DNA from: Archangium sp.
GTDB taxonomy: Bacteria; Myxococcota; Myxococcia; Myxococcales; Myxococcaceae
Direction: 5' to 3'
Length of the DNA stretch: 15,462 nt
NCBI GenBank assembly: GCA_016793585.1
Contig: JAEUJR010000986.1
Location: 1 to 15,462, forward strand
Of the stretch, positions 1 to 6,316 are shown one piece after another (positions within the stretch are counted from its first letter, which is position 1; every line of letters starts with the position of its first letter). The notes beneath the pieces are model-generated. The model had not been told where the DNA came from. It made no database searches and was given only the letters and a program-made list of their open reading frames with translations. A program made the position numbers and the translations under genes.

Positions 1-1350
1 CACGCCCGCCTGCGAGACCGACGTCAGCACGAAGTTCTGCCCCGTGTAGTTCGCCTGCCCGCCGCACGAGACGACGAGCCCGTCACCCAGCGTCGACACC
101 CACTGCGGGTTGAGGCACGCGTCAGCGCCAAGGTCGATGACCGACACGGCCTTCGTCGACGGGTCGATCTTCGCGAGCAGGCCGGGCCCTCCGGGAACGC
201 AAATCGGGTTGCACTCGGCGCCGAAGTTATTGAGCGCGACGTACACCTGCCCGCGCTGCGTCACCGCCGAGAACGGGCGCGCCACCGACGAGCCGCCATC
301 GAAGCCCTTCAGGTCGAGGTTCTTCAGCGACACCTCGGCCGTCGCGCGCAGGTTCATCGGGTCCGAGATGTCGACCTGAATCACGCGCTGGCCCGCGTCG
401 GCCGCGCCCGCGCCGTAGCCGCCGTACAGCGGCACCCACAACGCGCTGCCCACCTTCGCCATCGCCTGGGGGAAGGTGTTCGTGCCGAAGACGAACTCCT
501 GAATCGTCGAGAGCGGCAGGCCGGCGTCACCATCACCCGGGCCGCGCTTCACCACCTGCAGCGTGCCGCTCTGCGCGTTCACGACGTAGACGAACTCTCC
601 ATCGACGAGCACCTGGTTGGGCACCTGGCCCGTCACGATGCTGCGGCCGGTCAGCTCGCGGAACGTCGAGGCTCCCGCGGGCAGGTCGGCCTGGTTCAAC
701 TTGCGGTCGATGCCATCGGCCGCGAGCAGCACGCCATTCATCGTCGCGAGCGCAGCCGGCCCCGTACCGAGATCCGCCAATGGCCCACGCTGGAGCGAGC
801 TCGCCGACAACCCCGTCACCTGCCCCGTCGAGAAACACGCGACGACGACGTCAGACGTGCAGCCGCCCCTCACGCACTTCTGCCCGGCCTGGCACGTCAG
901 CCCGCAGCCACCACAGTTCCCGACGTCAGAGGACGTGTCGACGCACGAAGCGCCACACAAGGTGCTGACACCGAGCGTGCCCGACTGCTTGCACTGCCCC
1001 TGCTCACAGACCTCGTTCATCGCGCACGCCTTGCCGCACGCGCCACACGCGCTGGGGTCGGTCGCCGTCGCGACGCACCGCCCGTCACAGAGCAGCGTTC
1101 CCTGTTGGCATTCGCACTTTCCGACGGGGCCACTCCCCACGCCGCCGTCGCTGCCGGTCGCGACACACACCTGATTCGCCGCGCACGCCTGCCCGCAGCC
1201 GCCACAGTTTCGCCGGTCAGACGCGTAGTCAGCGCAGCCCGTGCCACACCGGTTCGTCCCATCACGGCAGACGATGCCCGTGTCAGGGCAACCCGTGAGC
1301 GCCACCGCTCCAACCACCATCACCATCGCCAGCACTCGCCTCGAAGACAT
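1..1350 (-). CDS. Cysteine-rich lipoprotein with beta-propeller-like domain, second gene of the B12 riboswitch operon (C-terminus beyond window)
   Basis: Translating the minus strand from the ATG at 1350-1348 gives an uninterrupted frame of 450 codons that runs off the left edge, so the gene is partial. The N-terminus is a lipoprotein signal: basic residues, a hydrophobic stretch, then the lipobox LTGC with Cys21. Residues about 28-164 hold three related Cys-rich repeats of the type C-x-G-x-C ... D-x-x-x-C-G-x-C-G-x-x-C ... C (NCGGCGQAC at 48-56, ACGACGKAC at 101-109, NCGGCGLTC at 145-153). From about residue 173 the pattern becomes repeated short strands such as GEFVYVVNAQSGTLQVV, GSALWVPLYGG and GQVYVALNNF, resembling YVTN/YncE or SMP-30-like propeller blades. 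The start has a clear AAGGAG site and lies 4 nt after the receptor stop codon, so it should be co-transcribed and translationally coupled. Its role is not recognised directly. By context I infer a surface cobalamin-binding partner of the receptor, analogous to BtuG. It could also be a generic myxobacterial Cys-rich lipoprotein. Frame and lipoprotein nature are confident; function is tentative. Confidence 0.85.
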   Translation of the reverse strand, partial: MSSRRVLAMVMVVGAVALTGCPDTGIVCRDGTNRCGTGCADYASDRRNCGGCGQACAANQVCVATGSDGGVGSGPVGKCECQQGTLLCDGRCVATATDPSACGACGKACAMNEVCEQGQCKQSGTLGVSTLCGASCVDTSSDVGNCGGCGLTCQAGQKCVRGGCTSDVVVACFSTGQVTGLSASSLQRGPLADLGTGPAALATMNGVLLAADGIDRKLNQADLPAGASTFRELTGRSIVTGQVPNQVLVDGEFVYVVNAQSGTLQVVKRGPGDGDAGLPLSTIQEFVFGTNTFPQAMAKVGSALWVPLYGGYGAGAADAGQRVIQVDISDPMNLRATAEVSLKNLDLKGFDGGSSVARPFSAVTQRGQVYVALNNFGAECNPICVPGGPGLLAKIDPSTKAVSVIDLGADACLNPQWVSTLGDGLVVSCGGQANYTGQNFVLTSVSQAGV

Positions 1351-1354
1351 CACG

Positions 1355-3295
1355 TCACTCCTTCACTGCTGCACTGGCCACGGCCGACGGTTCGTTGCGC
1401 CCGGCGTCCCACGCGATGGCCACCGACAAGAACGCGGCGCGCGGCGGCAGGGGATAGCCGTCGAGGTCCTGACTCTGTACGTCGAGCACGTTCTTCACGT
1501 CGAAGGCCACCGTCACGCGCGGGTTCTTCCACGGCGACGAGGCGATGCCCACATTCACGAACGCCCGCGCCGGCAACGAAACGGACTCCGTACGGTTCGT
1601 GAACTGCTCCGATTGCACCAGCACCTCGGCCCGCGCCTTGAGCCAGTCGACGCCGCCCACCAGCCGGCCCGTCACGCGGTGCCTCGGCCGGTACGGCAAC
1701 GACTTCAGGTAGTAGCGCGGGTCGTCTTTCAGGTTCTGCGTCGTCAGGAACGTGTAGCTCGCCTGCGCCTCGAGCCACGCCGCCGGAGCGACCGCGCCTT
1801 CGACCTCGACCCCCGCCGACTGGGCCGCCGCGAAGTTGTACGGCTTGGCCAACACCGGCGGGTAGTACTCGTACGCGATGAGGTTCTCGTAGAGCCCGTA
1901 GAAGCCCGTCACCTGCGCCGTCGCCTTCTCGTGCCGCCACGCCGCGCTCACGTCGGCCTGCAGCCCGCGCTCGGGCTTCAAGTCGGGGTTGGGCAGCAGC
2001 GTGCCCTGCATCACGTACAGCTCCTGAAACCCCGGCGGCCGCGCCGCCTGGCCACCCGAGGCGCGCAGCTCGAAGCCTGCGGGAAGAAGCAGCGTCGCGC
2101 TCGCTTTTGGAGACACGACGACGAACGGCCCCGCCACGTCGACGCGCGCGGTGCCATCGAGCATCAACCGGCCGTCGAAGAGCGACACCTCGTCACCCAC
2201 CATCGCGCTCAAGCGGCCCCACGCGGGGTTCCGGTTGGTCGGCTCGCGAAGAAAGTCGCCCCCACCCGAGAGCAGGCCCGTGAAGCGATGCCGCGAGAAC
2301 GCACGCACCGAGTACACGGCTTCGGCCCCCACCGAGGTCTCGAGCTGCGCGGCGTCTCCACCGAACGCGCTGACCTTCAGCGCCGTGGAGTCGACACGGC
2401 CATAGCCGAGCACCTGCAGCTCGCCGCCGTGCTCGAAGGTGGTGGTGACGCGCGCCGAGAGCGTTCCCCGGCCCGTCACCTGCGAGGCATCGCTCGTCGG
2501 GTTCTGCACGGGCCCAGCGAGGCCGCGCGACTCGGTCAGGCCTTCACCGAGCACGTCGACGCGCGAGCTGCCCACGGTGCGCCGCCAGCGAAGCAGGCCA
2601 CCGCCCAGCAGCGCACGGTTGTTCGTGCGCACCGCCGTCGGCCACGCATTCCCCTCGAGCGCCGGCTTGTCGTCCCACCGGTATGAGAAATCGCCGTCGC
2701 TGCGCAGCCCGTGCAACACCGCCAGCCCTTCGCCGCCCAGCAGCTGCGTCGAGCCGCCCAGCGAGGCCGTCGTCGTCCAGAAGCTGCCTTGCGAGACGTC
2801 GGCGAACGCGCGCGTTCCGTCGGGCGCCTTCGTCACGAGGTTCACCACGCCGCCCATCGCGCCGGGCCCGTAGCGGCTGCCAGCGCCGCGCATCACCTCG
2901 ACGCGCTCGAGCATCGCGATGGGCAGGCGCGAGAAGTCGACAGCGTTTCCCGGCGCGTTGAGCGGCACGCCATCGAGCAGCACGAGCACCGAGTTCGGCG
3001 ACGCGCCACGCAGCGACACCGTCTTGCGCTGCCCAGCGCCACCTTGATCCTGAATGACGGCCCCTGGAGAAGCCGCCACCAGCTCCGAGGCGTCTTTGGC
3101 TTCGGCGACGCGCGCCTTCGTCTCGATGACGGTGGTGGCGGCCGACGGGTCGCGCTGCGTGGGCGACGACGCGTTGGGCACGTCGGCAGCGGGCGGGAGC
3201 GGAACGACGACAGGCGGCAGCTCGATGACGCCCGCGTCTTCAGCGAGCGCAGGGAGCGCGACGAGAGCCACACTGGCGATGACGACCAGCCGCAT
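1355..3295 (-). CDS. btuB: TonB-dependent outer-membrane receptor, probable cobalamin transporter (BtuB-like)
   Basis: This 646-residue protein should import a bulky ligand across the outer membrane using TonB energy; the riboswitch ahead of it points to cobalamin. Residues 1-18 form a signal peptide (cleavage after ALPALA). A TonB-box-like segment, GVIELPPVVV, follows at 22-31. The plug domain spans about 53-158, with the family signatures SLRGASPNSVLVLLDGVPLN (94-113) and RVEVMRGAGSRYGPGAMGGV (131-150). The rest is an amphipathic beta-barrel of alternating residues with Tyr/Trp-rich turns. Length is close to E. coli BtuB (about 614). The ATG at 3295-3293 is preceded by AGAGGG with 5 nt spacing. 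The final barrel-like strand ends at FLSVAIAW (622-629), but 17 further residues follow, whereas such barrels normally stop at an aromatic residue. The plug sequence alone does not separate cobalamin from siderophore receptors; the riboswitch decides the call. It is the first gene of the operon with the lipoprotein at 1-1350. Confidence 0.9.
   Translation of the reverse strand: MRLVVIASVALVALPALAEDAGVIELPPVVVPLPPAADVPNASSPTQRDPSAATTVIETKARVAEAKDASELVAASPGAVIQDQGGAGQRKTVSLRGASPNSVLVLLDGVPLNAPGNAVDFSRLPIAMLERVEVMRGAGSRYGPGAMGGVVNLVTKAPDGTRAFADVSQGSFWTTTASLGGSTQLLGGEGLAVLHGLRSDGDFSYRWDDKPALEGNAWPTAVRTNNRALLGGGLLRWRRTVGSSRVDVLGEGLTESRGLAGPVQNPTSDASQVTGRGTLSARVTTTFEHGGELQVLGYGRVDSTALKVSAFGGDAAQLETSVGAEAVYSVRAFSRHRFTGLLSGGGDFLREPTNRNPAWGRLSAMVGDEVSLFDGRLMLDGTARVDVAGPFVVVSPKASATLLLPAGFELRASGGQAARPPGFQELYVMQGTLLPNPDLKPERGLQADVSAAWRHEKATAQVTGFYGLYENLIAYEYYPPVLAKPYNFAAAQSAGVEVEGAVAPAAWLEAQASYTFLTTQNLKDDPRYYLKSLPYRPRHRVTGRLVGGVDWLKARAEVLVQSEQFTNRTESVSLPARAFVNVGIASSPWKNPRVTVAFDVKNVLDVQSQDLDGYPLPPRAAFLSVAIAWDAGRNEPSAVASAAVKE
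1358..1363 (-). promoter_or_regulatory. Ribosome binding site AAGGAG for the propeller lipoprotein
   Basis: AAGGAG lies inside the last codons of the upstream receptor gene, 7 nt before the ATG at 1350. The receptor stop TGA (1357-1355) sits between this site and the start. Ribosomes ending the receptor would therefore be positioned to restart. This supports the chosen start and coupling of the two genes. Confidence 0.7.
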
Positions 3296-3307
3296 GCCCG
3301 CCCTCTG

Positions 3308-3326
3308 CTCTCTTCCGCGAAGAGAG
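3308..3326 (-). promoter_or_regulatory. Leader hairpin between riboswitch and receptor start (candidate expression platform)
   Basis: On the minus strand a perfect 8-bp stem CTCTCTTC / GAAGAGAG closes a GCG loop, ending one base before the CAGAGGGCGGGC that carries the ribosome binding site and leads into the ATG. No run of T follows, so it does not look like an intrinsic terminator. A role in exposing or hiding the ribosome binding site according to the riboswitch state is inferred from position only. Confidence 0.5.
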
Positions 3327-3353
3327 AAGGCTCTGCGATGACCGAAGTCACCG

Positions 3354-3598
3354 CACCATCAGGCAGGTCTCCTGGCTCGCCGGGATGCTGACGTGTGCGT
3401 CTCCCGTCTTCCCCCGCTGCTTGCGGAGTGACGTGGAGCCAGGCCTGCGCTCCGACTTCGAGACCACGCGTGCCCCATCATCGATGCGGGGCGTTCCCGG
3501 TCACAGTGGCGCGACCGCGCCGGATTTTCACCGGCTTCCCTTTTGCCGTGGCCCGACCGCTGCCGCAGCTCACGTGCCCAGAGTGGGCACCTGATGGC
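3354..3598 (-). promoter_or_regulatory. Cobalamin (B12) riboswitch
   Basis: Read on the minus strand, the leader shows the main conserved elements of the cobalamin riboswitch family in order. GGTGCCC occurs near the 5' end (3590-3584), followed by the core from 3540 down to 3501, which begins GGGAAGCCGGTGAAAATCC and ends with the B12 box GCCACTGTGA. A variable stem region follows, then the 3' segment AGCCAGGAGACCTGCC (3377-3362). CCATCA at 3597-3592 can pair with TGATGG at 3361-3356 to close the outer P1 stem, which sets the approximate boundaries. In this family, binding of adenosylcobalamin or a related form normally lowers expression of the downstream gene. Here that is the TonB-dependent receptor 60 nt away and probably the lipoprotein after it. 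Identity is very secure; exact ends are approximate and ligand subtype was not assessed. Confidence 0.95.
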
Positions 3599-3605
3599 GA
3601 GGGCG

Positions 3606-3635
3606 CTCGTAGCGGGCGTTCGAGCGCAGCGTCAA
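3606..3635 (-). promoter_or_regulatory. Candidate sigma70-type promoter for the B12 operon
   Basis: TTGACG (3635-3630) matches five of six consensus -35 bases. After an 18-nt spacer comes TACGAG (3611-3606), a weak -10 element matching TATAAT at three positions. Transcription would start at about 3599, almost exactly at the 5' end of the riboswitch P1 stem, and that agreement is the main support. The element lies in the 45 nt between the pilX stop codon and the riboswitch. Confidence 0.4.
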
Positions 3636-3642
3636 GGAATGG

Positions 3643-4212
3643 TCAGTGAATGATGCCGAAGTCGCCGTCGAACGTCGGCAGGTTGCCGGGCGGCATGGGC
3701 ACCAGCACCTCGGCCTCGATGGCCGAAACGGTGAAGCCCTGAATGCCCGCGTCGGCCTTTCCGAAGTAGCCCTCGGCGTAGACGTTCATCACCTGGTTGC
3801 TCAACGGCAAGGCGAAGCCACCCACGATGACGGGCGCGGGCTTGTAGATCCAATACCTGAAGTGCCAGCCGCCACCCGACGCGGGCGACCCGGGCGCCTC
3901 GAAGGCCGCACCAATCATCTCGTTGGGCAGACAGCTGCCCAGGCGAATGTCGGTCGCGGGGCCGGAGCACGGCGGCAGGCTCGACATGCCGGGCTGCCCG
4001 GCCTTCACGCGCGCAATGGCGAGCTGCATGGCCTCTTCCGCACGGGCCGCGGCGAAGCGCTGCCCGTTGATGGAGGTCGTGGTGTTCACCACGTCGTCAC
4101 CCTGCTCGAAGTAGCTCGCCGCCATCGCGCTCATCAGCAGCAGCGACAACAACACCACGACCAGCACGTAGCCGCGGCGATGGCGATGCACACGTCGTCG
4201 GGTCATCATCAT
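3643..4212 (-). CDS. pilX: PilX-like minor pilin, last gene of the pilus tip operon
   Basis: This 189-residue protein has a type IV pilin-like N-terminus: a very basic leader ending in RHRRG, then the hydrophobic helix YVLVVVLLSLLLMSAMAASY after Gly14. PilX-type subunits belong to the minor pilin set that primes pilus assembly and sits at the tip with PilY1. Mature position 5 is Val rather than the usual Glu, a feature documented for the related GspK subunit of type II secretion. Two cysteines (in LPPCSG and GSCLP) are spaced for a disulfide. The start overlaps the pilW stop as ATGA (4212-4209). Two more in-frame ATG codons follow immediately (MMMT), so the exact start could be 3 or 6 nt later. 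Assignment rests on the N-terminus, operon position and the lack of Glu5, because the globular domain is not diagnostic by eye. Confidence 0.8.
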   Translation of the reverse strand: MMMTRRRVHRHRRGYVLVVVLLSLLLMSAMAASYFEQGDDVVNTTTSINGQRFAAARAEEAMQLAIARVKAGQPGMSSLPPCSGPATDIRLGSCLPNEMIGAAFEAPGSPASGGGWHFRYWIYKPAPVIVGGFALPLSNQVMNVYAEGYFGKADAGIQGFTVSAIEAEVLVPMPPGNLPTFDGDFGIIH

Positions 4213-5285
4213 CGCGTCCCCAGGTTGCGGAAGAAGAACGACTGCGTGCTCGCGCGCCGCGTGATGGCGTCTGCCGGCCTGGCCGGCTCGTCGGCCAGAA
4301 TCGCGGGCACGACAGCCGTCGATCGACCCTGAAAGTCACCACGCGCGGTCATTCGAACCTCGACGCCCACCAGCCCCTCCGAGAGCGCGAACTCGCCAGG
4401 GCCGCCCGAGAGCTGGCACGCGCTCGCCGTGTTGGAGTTGCAGAGACAGACGCCCTGCGTGCAATCGGCGCCGACGCCGGCGTCACGCACGATGGGCACG
4501 AGCTGCAGGTTGTCGATGCCCAGCGCCAACTCTCGCAGCGCACCACCATCGGTCACCGCCGAGGTCTGGCTGAACAGCGCCGGCCCTCCAGTTCCGTTGC
4601 CGACGAAGAAGCGCGTGCGGCGCTCCTCAGCGCCGACCCACATGCCCGGCGCAGGGCAGTCGTAGTTGTGCGGGCTGGCAGAGCTGGTCGAGTAGTACGT
4701 GCCGGCCACCACGTTGCGGTCGCGGTCGAGCATCGTCAGGTTGATCTTGTCGTTGTCGGTGGTGTTCGCGAGCGCCCCCCGGCCGATGCACGAGGCGTTG
4801 TCGGAGTTGTTCTGACCGAAATAGAAGACCCGTGTCGCCATGTCTCCGATGGGGAGCGGCCCCACGCGGCCGAGCGTGATGAACATGGTGCCAGAGTCGG
4901 GCGACACGAAGCGGACCTCGCCCATGTTGCCGACGTGGCCTTCCGAGACCTCGAGCACGTCGGTGCCGGGGATGATGCAGGTGCCCGCGTCGCAGAGGTC
5001 GACCTGCACGCCGCCATAGCTCTGCCCCGCGACCACGTTGTTGAAGGTGCGCACCGCGAAGCGCCCGGAGGGAATGTGGTAGCCGCCGTTCTCGAGCGAT
5101 CGCTCGAGCAGCGTCTGGCCGACGAACAGCTGCGTGGTGCGGTCGAGCGAGCGCCGCTGCTCTGCGCGCAGGTCGCTCAGGGCGATCATGATCTGCACCA
5201 TCGCCAACAACAGCACGGCGCTGATGGCCGAGACGATGAGCAGCTCGAGCAGCGTCAAGCCGCGGCGTTGCTTAGAGCCCGCCAT
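4209..5285 (-). CDS. pilW: PilW-like minor pilin
   Basis: This 358-residue prepilin has the leader MAGSKQRRG followed by LTLLELLIVSAISAVLLLAM, a textbook PilD cleavage and methylation site with Glu at mature position 5. Its length fits PilW, the largest of the minor pilins. The globular part carries several cysteines, including CDAGTC and a dense group CTQGVCLCNSNTASAC in the C-terminal third, suggesting disulfide-stabilised loops. The frame stays open 120 nt further upstream, but the ATG at 5285 is chosen because it gives the short basic leader expected of prepilins. That start lies 14 nt inside the end of pilV, and the gene ends in an ATGA overlap with pilX. Three D-G-G or D-A-G tripeptides occur in exposed-looking segments. 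It probably forms the tip complex with PilV, PilX, the FimT-type pilin and PilY1. Confidence 0.88.
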   Translation of the reverse strand: MAGSKQRRGLTLLELLIVSAISAVLLLAMVQIMIALSDLRAEQRRSLDRTTQLFVGQTLLERSLENGGYHIPSGRFAVRTFNNVVAGQSYGGVQVDLCDAGTCIIPGTDVLEVSEGHVGNMGEVRFVSPDSGTMFITLGRVGPLPIGDMATRVFYFGQNNSDNASCIGRGALANTTDNDKINLTMLDRDRNVVAGTYYSTSSASPHNYDCPAPGMWVGAEERRTRFFVGNGTGGPALFSQTSAVTDGGALRELALGIDNLQLVPIVRDAGVGADCTQGVCLCNSNTASACQLSGGPGEFALSEGLVGVEVRMTARGDFQGRSTAVVPAILADEPARPADAITRRASTQSFFFRNLGTR

Positions 5286-5733
5286 CGAAGGCCTCCGAGA
5301 CGATCGTCGTGTAGGACTGCGTTCGGGTGCGCTGCAGGGCGTCGCGCCAGGTGACCCGAACCGTGATGCGTTGGCCTGGCCAATCGGCTCCTGCTGCGCT
5401 GCCACTCACGCCGCCGTCGGCAGCGCCGGCCGCCAGCGTCGCCAGGTTCTCGACCGTCGCCGTCGACGAGTACATCACCACGCCGCTCTTGTAGTAGGCG
5501 CCCGCGTCGAAGGTTCCGACCGGAAGGGCGCCGACCGGCTTCATGGCGAGCTCGTTCAGCCGCGACATGCCGTACGCCGTCGCCTCGAACTGTCGAATGC
5601 CGCCCTTCGACGTCGACGCACCCTGCACCAGCAGCGAGACGACCGCGGTCAGCCCAACCGACAGCACGGCGGTGGCGATCAACACCTCGACGAGCGAGGT
5701 GCCTCTTGGTCGCTCAATGGCCGAACGTGACAT
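5272..5733 (-). CDS. pilV: PilV-like minor pilin
   Basis: This 153-residue prepilin has the leader MSRSAIERPRG, then TSLVEVLIATAVLSVGLTAV with Glu at mature position 5, typical of PilV/GspI-type pilins. The short globular domain (about 120 residues) also fits that class. The open frame reaches back to 5796, but the ATG at 5733 is preferred. It is preceded by GGAGGT and yields the correct leader, whereas the longer form would place 21 extra residues ahead of it. The gene starts 20 nt inside the end of the FimT-type gene and its stop lies within the first codons of pilW. Three D-G-G or D-A-G tripeptides are present, one at the extreme C-terminus (EAFDGGL). It acts in the inner membrane as a precursor and then in the pilus tip. 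Confidence 0.85.
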   Translation of the reverse strand: MSRSAIERPRGTSLVEVLIATAVLSVGLTAVVSLLVQGASTSKGGIRQFEATAYGMSRLNELAMKPVGALPVGTFDAGAYYKSGVVMYSSTATVENLATLAAGAADGGVSGSAAGADWPGQRITVRVTWRDALQRTRTQSYTTIVSEAFDGGL

Positions 5734-6316
5734 GACCACCTCCAGAGATGCCCATGGAGCGAGTCGCTCCGGCCGCGCCACCATCAGCGAGCCCACCGCC
5801 GACCGAGAAGATGGCGGTCGCCGCAGCAGGGTCGGGAATCACCGAGATCCCCGGTGAGGTCTCGACGCCCTGAATGAAGGTGCCGTCGGCGTCGTAGCCG
5901 AACAGCAGGCTCAGGTTGCGAATGTCGCCGTGCCCATCGGTGAAGATTCGAACCCGCGGATCCAGCTTGTACTCGTTCACCACTTCGTCATTGGGTTGCA
6001 GCACCAGGTTCGCCGCGTTCGCCCCCGTCACCTGACAGGCGCGCTCACGAATGAGCAGCACACGGCCAGGCATCTGGTTCGCCTCGACGAAGCCCGCACC
6101 TCGAATACGAACGGTGTGCGCGCACCCCGTCGAGACCGCCCGCAGGCGCGCCAGCCGCATGAACTGGGCGATGACCTCGACCTCACCATTCACCCGACCG
6201 ATGGTGGTCGTGCTCTCGAAGCCGGCATAGGCGAGCGAGGCCAGAATGAGGCCAATCGCCAGCACGATCGCCAGCTCGATGATGGTGAAGCCTCGTCGCC
6301 CTGCGCTCCGGGTCAT
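5714..6316 (-). CDS. fimT: FimT/FimU (GspH-type) minor pilin
   Basis: This 200-residue prepilin has the leader MTRSAGRRG and the helix FTIIELAIVLAIGLILASLA, with Glu at mature position 5. The next segment, LARLRAVSTGC, resembles the conserved N-terminal part of the GspH/FimT domain, in which the first pilin of minor pilin operons is usually recognised. The C-terminal third is Gly/Ala-rich and contains one D-G-G tripeptide. The ATG at 6316 overlaps the PilY1 stop as ATGA (6316-6313), so it is translationally coupled to the tip protein gene. In Pseudomonas and Myxococcus the equivalent proteins are named FimU or FimT; the sequence does not allow a choice between these names. Confidence 0.87.
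   Translation of the reverse strand: MTRSAGRRGFTIIELAIVLAIGLILASLAYAGFESTTTIGRVNGEVEVIAQFMRLARLRAVSTGCAHTVRIRGAGFVEANQMPGRVLLIRERACQVTGANAANLVLQPNDEVVNEYKLDPRVRIFTDGHGDIRNLSLLFGYDADGTFIQGVETSPGISVIPDPAAATAIFSVGGGLADGGAAGATRSMGISGGGHVTFGH
5738..5743 (-). promoter_or_regulatory. Ribosome binding site GGAGGT for pilV
   Basis: GGAGGT sits 4 nt before the ATG at 5733, inside the coding sequence of the preceding pilin gene. Its position decides between the short pilV start and the upstream alternative at 5796, and points to re-initiation as the mode of translation. Confidence 0.6.

Noticed and set aside
1241..2686. A 481-codon open frame on the plus strand opposite the receptor gene
   Set aside because: It is Arg/His-rich low-quality sequence with no domain, and lies antisense to a clear TonB-dependent receptor. 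Long antisense frames are expected in high-GC coding DNA.
1355..3295. Siderophore or haem receptor as alternative for the TonB-dependent receptor
   Set aside because: The plug alone would allow it, but the intact cobalamin riboswitch directly upstream makes B12 or a related corrinoid the best-supported ligand.
3605..3625. GCTCG ... CGAGC inverted repeat after pilX as an intrinsic terminator
   Set aside because: The stem is only 5 bp with an 11-nt loop and no T run, and it overlaps the candidate promoter of the B12 operon.
5286..5405. Longer start of PilW at 5405
   Set aside because: It adds 40 residues before a normal short prepilin leader, which would spoil recognition by the prepilin peptidase.
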